From contig VOPT01000012.1 of the NCBI GenBank assembly GCA_009594865.1, forward strand, positions 1 through 64,000: DNA of 64,000 nt, in the 5' to 3' direction. Below, in pieces: positions 25,534 to 34,914 of the stretch; position 1 is the stretch's first letter, and the number at the start of each line of letters is the position of its first letter. The notes beneath the pieces were generated by a model. The model was not told where the DNA came from. It did not search any database and saw only the letters and a list, made by a program, of their open reading frames with translations. The stretch comes from Nitrospira sp. (lineage in GTDB: Bacteria > Nitrospirota > Nitrospiria > Nitrospirales > Nitrospiraceae). A program made the position numbers and the translations under genes.

Positions 25534-25926
25534 ATGAAGACTGGCCCTCAAGTCACATTTACCTCCGACTTCTTCAAACCCATTCCGGGCGAGGATGAGC
25601 GCACCAATCCCGGATGTTATGGCAAAGCATGGGCCACGTGGCTGGCCGAGCGTCTTCAGGAGCGCGGGGTGACGGTGGAGGGGGGCATTCCTGAAGATTT
25701 CGGGTGGATAGTGATGGTCTCGCGCAAGCCATTCATGTTGTGGCTGGCGTGCAGCAACACGGAAGACAGCACAAATGAATGGATGGTCTATCCCGTTGCG
25801 GAATTGTCGGTAACGCAGCGCCTCTTCAAGCGTGTTGACCCTGCCCCTGAGCTCGAACGATTAAGGGTCCATCTGGCCGAGGTCGTTCCGCTCATTCCCG
25901 GTGTCACGAATATTGTGTGGGAGTGA
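25534..25926 (+). CDS. Conserved hypothetical protein (130 aa)
   Basis: The start at ATG 25534 is chosen because GAAGAGG lies about 10 nt upstream. The longer frame from 25459 lacks such support. The pattern FTSDFFKPIPGEDERTNPG, then YGKAWATWLAERLQERGV, EDFGWIVMVSRKPFMLWLAC and a final VTNIVWE recalls a widespread small family of soluble unknowns (FTSDFF-PGE-TNPGRYG, EDWGW). No catalytic motif is recognised. It is a single gene between the low-GC pair and the PAP2 phosphatase. No function can be assigned. Confidence 0.75.
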   Translation: MKTGPQVTFTSDFFKPIPGEDERTNPGCYGKAWATWLAERLQERGVTVEGGIPEDFGWIVMVSRKPFMLWLACSNTEDSTNEWMVYPVAELSVTQRLFKRVDPAPELERLRVHLAEVVPLIPGVTNIVWE

Positions 25927-26046
25927 ATGCCTGAGGCTCGCCGTATCGGGAGCCACCAAGCGCGGGTCTCTCGACGCAACGACACCGTCTCCCTTCTGAA
26001 CCACGAATCATTTGACTGATTCCTCTCTACCCTTTATCGTCGCGCC

Positions 26047-26625
26047 ATGGGTGTGGACGAGCTTCTTTTTCGTGGCATCAACGGTGTGGCCGGGCAGTCG
26101 AGCCTGCTCGATTGGGTCGGCATCGAATTGGCCAAGCCGGGCAATTTGCTCTATCCCATCGTGCTGGCCGCAGCCTACTGGGCGTGGGTCAACTGGCGGG
26201 AATGTGTGATCGGCGGGGCGATGCTGGCCGCAGTGGTCGGCGCGACGGATGCACTCGGGACACAATTGAAGGGCCTGGTTCAGCGCCCGCGCCCCTGCGT
26301 GACGCTTGCCGATGTGCACCAGTTGCTCGGTTGCGGCGGGGCGTTTTCCTTTCCTTCCAACCATGCCGCCAACACAGCCTCGACGGCGGCGTTTTTTCAG
26401 GTCCTCTATCCGAAATCAGGCTGGATCAGCTGGCCCTTGGTGGCGGCCATCGGCGTTTCGCGCGTCTACATCGGGGCTCATTACCTGACGGACGTGATCG
26501 GGGGCTGGATCGTGGGCGGGCTGATCGGGGCTGGTGTGGCCTGGTTTCTTCGCCGCTGGTCCCGCTTCCGCCCGATGACTGAATCGGCCTCTCCCTCGCA
26601 AGCCCAGGCCGGCTCGATCTCCTGA
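26047..26625 (+). CDS. PAP2-family membrane phosphatase
   Basis: 192 aa with about five hydrophobic segments. All three phosphatase motifs are present: KX6RP (K75 to P83, KGLVQRPRP), PSNH (103-106, phosphate-loop His106) and SRX5HX3D (S138-D149, catalytic H145). Members dephosphorylate undecaprenyl diphosphate or phosphatidic/phosphatidylglycerol phosphates at the outer face of the cytoplasmic membrane, so a role in lipid-carrier recycling for wall or polysaccharide synthesis is plausible. The exact substrate cannot be read from sequence. Its stop lies 4 bp from the stop of the convergent G3E GTPase gene. Confidence 0.9.
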   Translation: MGVDELLFRGINGVAGQSSLLDWVGIELAKPGNLLYPIVLAAAYWAWVNWRECVIGGAMLAAVVGATDALGTQLKGLVQRPRPCVTLADVHQLLGCGGAFSFPSNHAANTASTAAFFQVLYPKSGWISWPLVAAIGVSRVYIGAHYLTDVIGGWIVGGLIGAGVAWFLRRWSRFRPMTESASPSQAQAGSIS

Positions 26626-26629
26626 CCAG

Positions 26630-27589
26630 CTATCCCGCCAGGCAGGCGAGGAGAGATGCTCTATAGTGTTCCTGGTTGTAGTCGCGTCCGATCAATACGA
26701 GAACATGGTCCGGTTCATCGAGCAGCATGACGGGAGCGATCGTGCTGGTACGGGGCGGAAAGAACTGAAACTCCTGCAGTTCGGGTTCTCCTTCAAACCG
26801 AAAAAATCCCTTCGCGCGTTCCATTCCCTCCGGTAAGGACTTCGTCCATTCCATGAACTTTGTGCGATCGAGCGGTTTTGGCAATCGCACGGTAGTCACC
26901 ATGGGGTGATGGGGCGCACGGGCCTCGCGTCTATGCTCCGCAGCGGGCAATTTCCCGAACGAGACGTTGGTTGGAGCGGTGCGTGTTGCAGGCGCGGCGA
27001 GGAGTGCAGCCACGTCGAGCCTGGCGTGGTTCGTTTCCCACAGCCGGCCGTGCGGATTAAGGCTGACAATGGTCTCGCGGAACTGTTCCCAGTGGCCGGG
27101 GATGTAGAGGTCGCGTTTGTTCAGGATCAGATCATCCGCGTACCGGATGGCATTCCGCGTGACGAGCTCGGCCATGCCGGTATCGGGCAGGGGCACGGGA
27201 TGGAGCATGGCAAAAATCCGTTCGAGTTTGGCCATGCGAGACACATAGGCGTCCGTCACCGCGTCCACCACTTCCGCCGGGTCGGCCATGCCGGAGCATT
27301 CCAGGACGATCACGGTCGATTCATAGTCCTGTACCAATTGGGCGATGCTCCACGCGAGATCGTCTTTCGTATCGCAACAGATGCAGCCGCCGGCTAGGTT
27401 CATGACCTGCTCTGCAATGGTGCCGGCTCGCGGCCCGTCGATGCTGACCTCGCCCGCTTCGTTCATCAGCACGCCGACCTTGTGGCCCTGGCTGTTCCAA
27501 TGTTCGAGCAGGCGCATGAGCAGGGTGGTTTTGCCGGCGCCGAGTGAGCCGCAGAGGATGTAGAAGGGGATAGGGAGCGTCTGTGTCAT
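26630..27589 (-). CDS. CobW/G3E-family metal-chaperone GTPase
   Basis: 319 aa from ATG 27589 (MTQTLPIPFYILCGSLGAGK). An in-frame ATG three codons earlier (27598) is an alternative. Walker A GSLGAGKTT lies at ~14-22, the family metal-binding motif CxCC (C69, C71, C72 in GGCICCDTKDD) follows, VLECSGMADP is the G3-type region and NKRD the guanine-specificity motif. A CobW C-terminal domain ends the protein. The family delivers Zn, Co or Ni to client enzymes in the cytoplasm. The neighbouring CDF efflux pump fits a metal-homeostasis theme but is separated by a repeat. The metal is not determinable here. Confidence 0.88.
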   Translation of the reverse strand: MTQTLPIPFYILCGSLGAGKTTLLMRLLEHWNSQGHKVGVLMNEAGEVSIDGPRAGTIAEQVMNLAGGCICCDTKDDLAWSIAQLVQDYESTVIVLECSGMADPAEVVDAVTDAYVSRMAKLERIFAMLHPVPLPDTGMAELVTRNAIRYADDLILNKRDLYIPGHWEQFRETIVSLNPHGRLWETNHARLDVAALLAAPATRTAPTNVSFGKLPAAEHRREARAPHHPMVTTVRLPKPLDRTKFMEWTKSLPEGMERAKGFFRFEGEPELQEFQFFPPRTSTIAPVMLLDEPDHVLVLIGRDYNQEHYRASLLACLAG

Positions 27590-27698
27590 GTAGCCCATTG
27601 TAGCCGGTGACGTCCTGCGACGGCTAGGTGGTGTTGAGCCATGCAGCGGGTACCAAGGAAATCCCGCGATCAAGGACAGATGGTTGGGCAGGTTTCCC

Positions 27699-27889
27699 GG
27701 CGGATGGTCAAAAAGTCCGCCCAGCGCGGCCGCAGCGAGCGAGGAGGCGAGGCGTACCCTTGAGGTACGTTGAGCCTTTGAGGTTCACGACGCGCTGAAT
27801 AAAGCGCGTCACGTTTGTGAACGCCGCCGAGACGGTGAGGTGGCCGTGTCTTCAGAGAACAATGCTGGCGGGTTGTTTCACCATCCGCC
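27699..27889. repeat. MITE-like intergenic repeat, long copy (191 bp)
   Basis: Terminal inverted repeats: GGCGGATGGTCAAAAAGTCC at the left, against the reverse complement of the right end, GGCGGATGGTGAAACAACCC. The inner core CGAGGCGTACCCTTGAGGTA (27749-27768) recurs in inverted orientation in the repeat at 39942-40061. It ends exactly at the stop codon of the CDF gene. It carries no gene and could move in trans or act as a transcription-attenuating palindrome. Confidence 0.75.
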
Positions 27890-28830
27890 TAGTGGTGGCT
27901 GTGCAGGAATTCCGAATGCGAATGCTGGTCGTGGAGTTTGGAGAGGTCGCAGTGCACGGCTTCTGCGTGGCAGCATTCCGTTTCGAGTTGGATCGTCAGG
28001 TGCTTGATCTTGAATTCGCTGGTCACCCGGTTGCGGATCGTCTGGAGGAGGTCGGTCGTGAGGGCCTGGTCGTCGCCGTCAACTTGGACGTGGGTGGTCA
28101 TCATGATGAGGCGTGGTTCGACTGCCCAGATATGAAGGTCATGGACGTTCTTCACGCCGGGGATGGATTCGATGGTGGCGGCGACCAGCGCGGGGCTCAC
28201 GCCGGGCGGGGTGGACTCCAGCAGGACCTCAAGTGATTCTTTAAACAGCGGCCAGGCTCCCCTGACTATCGCCAGGACCACGAATAGGCTCACCAACGGG
28301 TCGAGCACCGACCAGCCGGTGAACATGATAATGCCGCCGCTCACGACCACGCCGAGCGAGACCCAGGCATCGCTCAGCATGTGCCAGAAGGCGCTGCGGA
28401 TGTTCAGGTCATCCTTTGCACCATGTTGCAGTAATAGCGCGATCGAAAGATTGGCCGCAAAGCTGATCAAGGCGATCAGCATGACCCATCCTCCCGGAAC
28501 CGGTACGGGAGTCATGAGACGGTCGAGGCTGACGAGCGTGATGCCGCCGGCGGTGAGGAGCAGGATGAAGGAATTGAGAAACGCCGCGACGATCCCCGCC
28601 CGGTGGTAGCCGAAGGTGCGGCTGTCGGTCGCCGGTCTGGCTGTCAGCACGTGGGCATAGAGCGCAAGGAAGAGGGAGCCTTGATCGACGAGGTTATGCC
28701 CCGCGTCTCCAATCAGGCCGATGCTATTAGTGAGGAACCCTCCGGCAAACTCCGCGACCACGATGACGGCATTAACGGCCAGGGCGATTCTGAGATGAGA
28801 GCGGAGTTCATGGTAGGTGTGGGGAAGCAT
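27889..28830 (-). CDS. Cation diffusion facilitator (CzcD-like) metal efflux protein
   Basis: 313 aa from ATG 28830 (MLPHTYHELRSHL). A TTG at 28866 could extend it. About six membrane helices are visible, with the transport-site residues D42 and H45/D49 (GDAGHNLVD) in the second helix and H150/D154 (HMLSD) in the fifth, the typical CDF tetrahedral site for Zn2+ or Co2+. A cytoplasmic C-terminal domain (IPGVKNVHDLHIWAVEP) follows, and the tail is rich in His (HDQHSHSEFLHSHH), probably metal-sensing. It exports divalent cations from the cytosol in exchange for protons. The gene stands alone, its stop touching the MITE-like repeat. Confidence 0.92.
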   Translation of the reverse strand: MLPHTYHELRSHLRIALAVNAVIVVAEFAGGFLTNSIGLIGDAGHNLVDQGSLFLALYAHVLTARPATDSRTFGYHRAGIVAAFLNSFILLLTAGGITLVSLDRLMTPVPVPGGWVMLIALISFAANLSIALLLQHGAKDDLNIRSAFWHMLSDAWVSLGVVVSGGIIMFTGWSVLDPLVSLFVVLAIVRGAWPLFKESLEVLLESTPPGVSPALVAATIESIPGVKNVHDLHIWAVEPRLIMMTTHVQVDGDDQALTTDLLQTIRNRVTSEFKIKHLTIQLETECCHAEAVHCDLSKLHDQHSHSEFLHSHH

Positions 28831-28952
28831 CGACTTCAGTGTCTCACGAGAGGCGGAGGAGGGCAAGCCGTTGGGTGGTCTTCAAGTGACCACGGACCAG
28901 TGCCCGGTTCTTCAGAGCCAAGAGGCGCAGGGCGAACGTGCGAGGAGGTGAG

Positions 28953-30737
28953 TTACTGCGCGGCAGCGAGGGATTTGAGTTCGTCGCCGGTGATGGTTTC
29001 TTTCTCGAGTAAGACTTGAGCGGCGTGCCGAAGCGCAGCCTCCTGAGCTTTAATGAGATCGCGCGCCCGTTCGTACTGTTCGTCGATCAACACCCGGACT
29101 TCGCAGTCGATCTCCCGGGAGGTCTGTTCGCTATAGTCGCCTGGCGTTTGGGATGGGCCGGTCTGCAGAAAGACGGACTGCCGGTCCCGTTCAAGGCTGA
29201 CCTGGCCCAATTTTTCGCTCATGCCGTAGGCCTTGATCATGCTTTTGGCAATATCGGTGGCCTTCCGCAAATCGTCCTGCGCCCCGGTGGAGACCTCGCC
29301 GTAGATGACTTCCTCCGCCGCACGCCCTCCCAATAGAATGGCAATGCGGTTCTTCAGCTCGGATACGGTCATGAGGAAGCGGTCTTCGGTCGGCAGTTGC
29401 AGCGTGTAGCCGAGCGCGGCAATACCTCGAGGGATGATTGAGATTTTGTGGACCGCGTCGCCGCCTGGAATGGACAGGGCCATCAGCGCATGGCCGACCT
29501 CATGATGCGCCACCCGGGCCCGTTCCATTTTATTCAGGACTCGATTCTTTTTTTCCAAACCGCCGATCACACGCTCAACCGCCTCCTGTAATTCCGACAT
29601 GCTCACGGTGTCCTTGCCGCGCCGCACGGCCAGCAGGGCCGCTTCGTTGAGAAGATTCGCCAGGTCGGCTCCGACGAAGCCGGGTGTCATGGCGGCGATG
29701 GTTTCGAGGTCTGCCTGGTTGGCGAGGGTGATCGTGCGCGCGTGGACTTTCAGAATCGCGAGGCGGCCGATTTTGTCGGGCCGGTCGACCAGCACCTGAC
29801 GGTCGAAGCGGCCGGCTCGCAGCAGCGCGGGGTCCAGGATCTCCGGCCGGTTGGTGGCGGCGACGAGAATCACGCCGACGCGCGAGTCGAACCCATCCAT
29901 TTCCACCAGCAGCTGGTTGAGGGTCTGCTCCCGCTCCTCATGCGCCATGGGGCCGACCCCGCGCGCTTTGCCTAACGCATCGAGTTCATCGAGGAAGATG
30001 ATGCAGGGCGCCTTGCTCTTGGCCTGCTCGAACAGGTCGCGGACACGGGCGGCGCCGACGCCCACGAACATTTCCACGAATTCCGACCCGCTGATCGAAA
30101 AAAACGGTACGCCGGCTTCACCGGCGACTGCTTTCGCGAGCAGCGTCTTGCCGGTGCCCGGAGGGCCGACGAGCAAAATGCCCTTGGGGATTTTGCCGCC
30201 GAGGCGCCGGAACTTTTCCGGGGTCTTGAGAAATTCGATGATCTCTTCCAGTTCCTGTTTCGCCTCGTCGACGCCTGCCACATCGGCGAAGGTGACCTTC
30301 ACCTCGTTCTCGACATAAATTTTGGCTTTGCTTTGACCGACTGTCATGAAGCCTTGGCTCTGGCCCATGCGGCGGAGCAGGAACCACCAGACGCCGAAGA
30401 AGAGGACGATCGGCACGATCCAGGACAGCACGTCCCGGAACAATGTGCTCTCGATGACGCCGGTGACCTTCACGTGATGTTCCGCAAGGTTCCTGAGCAG
30501 ATCCGGATCTTCGATGCGAATGGTGTGGAAGACCTTGTCCTCTTTCAGTTTCCCGTGAATGATCTGCGGCGAGACCGCGACTTCAGTGACCTTTCCCGCC
30601 GCCACGGATTCTTTAAACTCGCTGTAGGGAATTTCAGTCGGGTTGAAGAACGAGGGGAGAAACGTCTGAAGCAGGATCAGCACCCAGAGGGCGATGAACA
30701 TGTACCAGATGGAGAATTGTCGTTGTTTGGGGTCCAT
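28953..30737 (-). CDS. ftsH: ATP-dependent zinc metalloprotease FtsH
   Basis: 594 aa. Two transmembrane helices (~9-28 and ~103-121) flank a periplasmic domain. The AAA module has Walker A GPPGTGKT (191-198), Walker [11 protein letters not shown] (D250, E251) and pore motif [10 protein letters not shown]. The second region of homology is [20 protein letters not shown]. The zinc site is HEVGH (413-417), with a third Asp ligand expected in GAQDDLRKA. FtsH hexamers extract and degrade misfolded membrane proteins and short-lived regulators. The valine in HEVGH replaces the usual alanine (HEAGH), a mild variation. It lies 114 bp downstream of a small exported-protein gene and may be cotranscribed with metG. 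Confidence 0.95.
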   Translation of the reverse strand: MDPKQRQFSIWYMFIALWVLILLQTFLPSFFNPTEIPYSEFKESVAAGKVTEVAVSPQIIHGKLKEDKVFHTIRIEDPDLLRNLAEHHVKVTGVIESTLFRDVLSWIVPIVLFFGVWWFLLRRMGQSQGFMTVGQSKAKIYVENEVKVTFADVAGVDEAKQELEEIIEFLKTPEKFRRLGGKIPKGILLVGPPGTGKTLLAKAVAGEAGVPFFSISGSEFVEMFVGVGAARVRDLFEQAKSKAPCIIFLDELDALGKARGVGPMAHEEREQTLNQLLVEMDGFDSRVGVILVAATNRPEILDPALLRAGRFDRQVLVDRPDKIGRLAILKVHARTITLANQADLETIAAMTPGFVGADLANLLNEAALLAVRRGKDTVSMSELQEAVERVIGGLEKKNRVLNKMERARVAHHEVGHALMALSIPGGDAVHKISIIPRGIAALGYTLQLPTEDRFLMTVSELKNRIAILLGGRAAEEVIYGEVSTGAQDDLRKATDIAKSMIKAYGMSEKLGQVSLERDRQSVFLQTGPSQTPGDYSEQTSREIDCEVRVLIDEQYERARDLIKAQEAALRHAAQVLLEKETITGDELKSLAAAQ

Positions 30738-30851
30738 CGTGAGGAATGAAGGATCGAGTGATCAGTGACTCCAATGGTGATCGGCAGTCGGCAGATCGTG
30801 ACTGCAGCACATCGTCAGCACATCACGAAATGACCGATTCAGTCAATGGGG

Positions 30852-31718
30852 TCAATTCTTCCTGGGTCTCAGGCGTTCAGAGAGCACCGGGAATTGCGCC
30901 GAGGCCACCCCGAAATTGCCGGTTGCGACATCGGCCGCGATCACACGCAGCGTGATGCCGTCGGGGGCGTCTTTGGACATCGGCACAAAAAACGGGGCTT
31001 CGAAGCGGCTCTTCTCTCCGGCGTAGAACATCTGCAGCCGCTCAACGATGCGGTCCCCGATCAGTAGTTCGGCGTAGATATGCATCTTGCGGGAGTCCCA
31101 GTCGCTATGTGGCCGGACCAGGGCGCCCGAGAGCGTCCGCACTGAGGCCCGCAGCATCACATCCTCCTTGGCGATCAGGGGCTCGCCGGGTTTGGGATGT
31201 TCGACTTGCACCAGGTAGCCGTAGAGGTGCAGCACGATGCCGTCGTTGGTCAGGTCGTGGCCGGGAATCAGCAGTACGGTGGTACTCGCCCGCTGCAACG
31301 CCTGGGGATAGGCCAGTGGTCCCTCGGCCGTGATTTCCACCAGAGTCGGGCGGGTCAGTTCAAGTGTAGCGCTGAACGCGGCGGCCGGTCGGCTGCTGTA
31401 GAGCGGTTCATCCATGAGATGCGGCGTACGCATGATTTGCGTTTGATCGCCGGGCTCTCCCTGCTGCAGGCCGGAGGCCAGCAACTGCCCGGTCGCCACA
31501 TCGGTGATGGTGACGCGCGCGCCGCCGACGTCGTGCCCCAGAACCAGGGACCGGTGCGCCACGACGCGCACCAGTACGGTCGTGGGCAGGGGATCGTTGT
31601 AGTGGGATTTACTCTCGATTTCGGACTCGGAGGGCTCCGGCGTGAACGCGACGCTCACGCTGCTCAACAGCACAAGCAGGCCGGTGCCGATCAACCGGAT
31701 GGTGGAAGCGCGAATCAT
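30852..31718 (-). CDS. Exported protein of unknown function (288 aa)
   Basis: It begins with a signal peptide (MIRASTIRLIGTGLLVLLSS, then VSVAFTPEP), so the product is periplasmic or envelope-bound. The mature part looks like two beta-sandwich repeats: VLVRVVAHRSLVLGHDVGGA with VTITDVATGQLLASGLQQGE, and LTRPTLVEITAEGPLAYPQA. MIHIY-type strands (RKMHIYAELLIGDRIVERLQ) then precede a final domain ending RLRPRKN. I do not recognise a named family. Its ATG overlaps the metG stop by 4 nt (ATGA), implying translational coupling, and ftsH follows 114 bp downstream. Confidence 0.78.
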   Translation of the reverse strand: MIRASTIRLIGTGLLVLLSSVSVAFTPEPSESEIESKSHYNDPLPTTVLVRVVAHRSLVLGHDVGGARVTITDVATGQLLASGLQQGEPGDQTQIMRTPHLMDEPLYSSRPAAAFSATLELTRPTLVEITAEGPLAYPQALQRASTTVLLIPGHDLTNDGIVLHLYGYLVQVEHPKPGEPLIAKEDVMLRASVRTLSGALVRPHSDWDSRKMHIYAELLIGDRIVERLQMFYAGEKSRFEAPFFVPMSKDAPDGITLRVIAADVATGNFGVASAQFPVLSERLRPRKN

Positions 31719-33721
31719 TTCACTTTGGTGCCGGGCTCCACGTCTTCGACGAAGGTGGCGAGCCCTCGCACTTCACTGTCGCCCGCCGCGAGGACCATGC
31801 CCTGCGATTCGATGCCCATGAGCTTCGCCGGTTTGAGGTTCGCCACGATGACGATGGTTTTGCCGACCAAAGCTTCCGGTTCGTATTTCTTGCCGATGCC
31901 GGCGACGATTTGCCGTTGCTCGGTGCCGAGGCTGACTTGAAGCTTCAGCAGCTTCTCCGATTTCGGCACACGTTCGGCCGCCAGAACCTTGGCCGCTTTG
32001 AGTTGCACCTTCATGAAGTCGTCGATGGTGATCTGCGCCGGTTGTGTGGTGGCTGGGGCAGGAGCCGCGGTGGTGGCCGGAGCAGGGGATGGTGATGCAG
32101 CGGGGGCCGCGGCAGTCGGTTGCGGAGATGCGGGTGTCTCGCTCACGGATTTGGCTCCTTGTGGTTTGGATTCGATACGGGGAAACAGTGAGGCGCCTTT
32201 TTGGATGGTGCTGCCGGCCAGCGGCGCATTCCAATGGCCGGCGTCTGCTGCCAGTGGTCGAGAAAGGTCCAGCGAGAGTCCCAGTTGCTGGATCATCTGT
32301 GCGGCGGCATTCGGCATGAAAGGGTAAAGCAGCAGCGCGAGTAGTCGAAGCGCCCGGGCGGAGGTATTGAGCACCGTGTGCAATTGCGGCTGCGCCTCCG
32401 GCTGCTTCGCCAGTTTCCACGGCGCGCTCTTGTCGATGTACTCATCGCAGAGCCCGTTGAGCTCCTCGATCGTTAGCAGCACGTCCCGGAACAGCAAGGC
32501 GTCGAAGCCACTTTCAGTTCTGCCAGGCAGTTGTTTGGCCAACTCCTCGATCCGATGTTCCAGTTCGGGCAGCACGGCCGGGCCCCGTTCGGGGATCACG
32601 CCGGCGCAGGAACGTTCGATCATGGTGAGCGTGCGGCTCAAGAGGTTGCCGATGCCGTTTGCGAGCTTGGCGTTGACGGTCGTCACCAGGGCGCTGTGGG
32701 AAAAGTCGCCGTCCTGCCCGAAGGGCACTTCGCGCAGCAGAAAGTAGCGGAAGGCATCGGTCCCGAATTGGTCGACCATCCTGTTGGGGTCGACAACATT
32801 GCCTCGGCTCTTCGACATCTTCTCCCCATCGACCGTCCACCAGCCGTGGGCGAAGATCGTTTTCGGCAGCGGCTGTTCCAGCGCCATCAACATCGTGGAC
32901 CAGTACACGGCATGCGTGGTGAGAATATCTTTTCCGACCAGGTGGACGTCGGCTGGCCAGTACCGCAAGCCGGCCGGTTGTCCCTGTGGCAGGTATTCGA
33001 GTGCCGAGATGTAATTGACCAGCGCGTCGAACCAGACGTAGGTGACGTAGTCCTTATCGAAGGGCAATTCGATGCCCCACGACAGTCTCGATTTCGGGCG
33101 AGAGATCGAGAGGTCGCCCAGCTTTTGCGTTTGCAAAAAGCCCAGGACCTCGTTGCGGCGTGAGTCAGGCCGAATGAAATCTTGGTGCTGCCGAATGTGT
33201 TCGATCAGCCGTTCCTGGTATTGGCCCATCTTGAAAAAGTAATTGTGCTCGCTCAACTGTTCGATCGGCCGTTTACAGTCCGGGCAGAGTCCGCCGACGA
33301 CATCTTTTTCCGTCCAGAACCGTTCATCGTACGTGCAATACCATCCAGTGTAGTCTGCCTTGTAAATCAACTGTTTATCGAATAACTGCTGAAGATATCG
33401 TTGAACCACAGACTGGTGGGGTTTGTCCGAGGTGCGGATGAACGCGTTGTGGGAAATGTTCAACCGATCCCAGAGGTTTGTGAACTGCGGCGCCAGGCGG
33501 TCGCAATGGGCTTGCGGCTCGATGCCGGCCTTGGCTGCGGCCTGCTGCACTTTCTGTCCGTGCTCATCGAGACCGGTCAGAAAAAACACGTCGCGTCCGC
33601 GCAGTCGCCAGTATCGCGAGAGGACATCCGCGGCGACGGTGGTGTAGGCGTGCCCGATGTGCGGCACGTCGTTGACGTAATAAATCGGGGTCGTGATGTA
33701 GAAGGTGTCGCGAGTGCTCAT
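31715..33721 (-). CDS. metG: Methionyl-tRNA synthetase with C-terminal tRNA-binding domain
   Basis: 668 aa. The class I signatures are clear: HIGH at 21-24 and KMSKS at 301-305. The zinc-knuckle region reads C129xxD132 ... C146xxC149, so one of the four usual Cys ligands is Asp. After the helical anticodon-binding domain there is an Ala/Pro-rich linker (~540-565), followed by a Trbp111/EMAP-like domain (TIDDFMKVQLKAAKVLAAER ... GIGKKYEPEALVGKTIVIVA) that aids tRNA capture and dimerisation. The enzyme charges initiator and elongator tRNA-Met in the cytoplasm. The downstream exported-protein gene overlaps by 4 nt. Confidence 0.96.
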   Translation of the reverse strand: MSTRDTFYITTPIYYVNDVPHIGHAYTTVAADVLSRYWRLRGRDVFFLTGLDEHGQKVQQAAAKAGIEPQAHCDRLAPQFTNLWDRLNISHNAFIRTSDKPHQSVVQRYLQQLFDKQLIYKADYTGWYCTYDERFWTEKDVVGGLCPDCKRPIEQLSEHNYFFKMGQYQERLIEHIRQHQDFIRPDSRRNEVLGFLQTQKLGDLSISRPKSRLSWGIELPFDKDYVTYVWFDALVNYISALEYLPQGQPAGLRYWPADVHLVGKDILTTHAVYWSTMLMALEQPLPKTIFAHGWWTVDGEKMSKSRGNVVDPNRMVDQFGTDAFRYFLLREVPFGQDGDFSHSALVTTVNAKLANGIGNLLSRTLTMIERSCAGVIPERGPAVLPELEHRIEELAKQLPGRTESGFDALLFRDVLLTIEELNGLCDEYIDKSAPWKLAKQPEAQPQLHTVLNTSARALRLLALLLYPFMPNAAAQMIQQLGLSLDLSRPLAADAGHWNAPLAGSTIQKGASLFPRIESKPQGAKSVSETPASPQPTAAAPAASPSPAPATTAAPAPATTQPAQITIDDFMKVQLKAAKVLAAERVPKSEKLLKLQVSLGTEQRQIVAGIGKKYEPEALVGKTIVIVANLKPAKLMGIESQGMVLAAGDSEVRGLATFVEDVEPGTKVK

Positions 33722-33765
33722 ATCTGGTGTGAGGAAGATAGCAAGATGCCGATAGCCAAAGCTAG

Positions 33766-33849
33766 CTGGCCGTTGAGAAAGGCGACCAGCGGCGTTCTCA
33801 GTCGCGCGCCTCCCTGCGGCCTTGCTGGACCGCGTTTCTGAACAGCCAG
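33766..33849. repeat. MITE-like intergenic repeat, short copy (84 bp)
   Basis: The left end CTGGCCGTTGAGAAAGGC and the reverse complement of the right end, CTGGCTGTTCAGAAACGC, form terminal inverted repeats. The interior GCGTTCTCAGTCGC and CCTGCGGCCTTG are shared with the repeat at 39942-40061, but the central GTACC...GGTAC palindrome is missing. It fills the space upstream of metG. Confidence 0.65.
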
Positions 33850-33882
33850 TTCTGTGAGGATTTGCATGGATACGCGACTAGA

Positions 33883-34914
33883 TTATCGTGACCGGTCGGT
33901 GGTGCCTGGCGGGGTCAGGAGTTGTCGGACTCTGAGCAGGATGGTTTCAAGCGCAATCTGCACGTTCAGATTCCGGTGCGCCTGGCGTTCCATCTTTTCG
34001 AGATCGCCGATCAGATCCAACAAGTCCTCGATATTGATGTGTGCGGCCAGCGCCTGCATCCCGGCCCGTTGATCCAGGTTCAGGATATGGTCCGAACCGG
34101 CGCCGACGGCGATGAGGAGGATGTCGCGCAGCCACCGAAGCAGCCAATCAAAGGCCTCCGGTCCGCGATCCCCCTTGGCCAGCGCTTCCGCTGCAGCCAG
34201 GACGGTTGAGAAGGACTGCAGTCCTTTGGCGGAGAAGATGGCCGCAAATTCCTGCTGGGTGGTGCGTGCCTGTTCCAGGTCGCATTCCAGCGCGCGTCCC
34301 AGTTGTCCGTCGCTGAGTAGGGCCAGGAAGTGGGCGTCGGCGGGAGGCAGTTCGCGTTTCAAAATCACCGCAGCTTCCACTTGAGTTTGCGCCGGGGCGG
34401 TGAGTCGCAGTGCCTGGCAACGTGAACGAATGGTGGCCGGCAAGGCATAGGGCCGACTCGACACCAGAATGAACAGGCTATGGTCGGGCGGTTCTTCCAG
34501 CGTTTTGAGCAGGGCGTTGGCGGCACCGATCGTCATGCGATCCGCCTCGTCGATCAGGCAGATTTTGCGATTGCCGATCAGCGGGCGGTAAATCATCTGA
34601 TGTTCGATGTCTCGAATGGACTCAATCTTAATTTGGGGATTGGCCATCTCCTGATCCGGTTCGATCACCAGAAAATCCGGATGCGTGCGCGCATCGACCT
34701 GCTGGCAGGCCCGGCACGTGCCGCAGGCGTCCGGCGGCCGGCCGTCGGACACCGTCTCGCAGAGCAGTGTTTGCGCCAACCGCAATGCGAGGAGACGTTT
34801 GCCGATGCGATCGTCGCCGTGGAAGAGGTACGCATGGGCCAACCGGTTCTGCAGGATCGCCGATCGCAGCAGGGTCTTGGCGTGCTCGTGTCCGATGATA
34901 TCAGCGAAGGGCAT
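33883..34914 (-). CDS. holB: DNA polymerase III subunit delta-prime
   Basis: 343 aa. It starts MPFADIIGHEHAKTLLRSAI, with LAHAYLFHGDDRIGKRLLAL as a degenerate P-loop (G-x-x-R-I-G-K instead of GPxGxGK), the norm for the non-hydrolysing clamp-loader stator. Cysteines in CETVSDGRPPDACGTCRACQ form the zinc module. KICLIDEADRMTIGAANALL is the Walker B-like region and SRCQALRL follows the sensor-1 position. It belongs to the clamp loader that places the beta clamp on DNA. Its ATG lies 14 bp inside the tmk 3' end, and tmk-holB is a common bacterial pair. Confidence 0.92.
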   Translation of the reverse strand: MPFADIIGHEHAKTLLRSAILQNRLAHAYLFHGDDRIGKRLLALRLAQTLLCETVSDGRPPDACGTCRACQQVDARTHPDFLVIEPDQEMANPQIKIESIRDIEHQMIYRPLIGNRKICLIDEADRMTIGAANALLKTLEEPPDHSLFILVSSRPYALPATIRSRCQALRLTAPAQTQVEAAVILKRELPPADAHFLALLSDGQLGRALECDLEQARTTQQEFAAIFSAKGLQSFSTVLAAAEALAKGDRGPEAFDWLLRWLRDILLIAVGAGSDHILNLDQRAGMQALAAHINIEDLLDLIGDLEKMERQAHRNLNVQIALETILLRVRQLLTPPGTTDRSR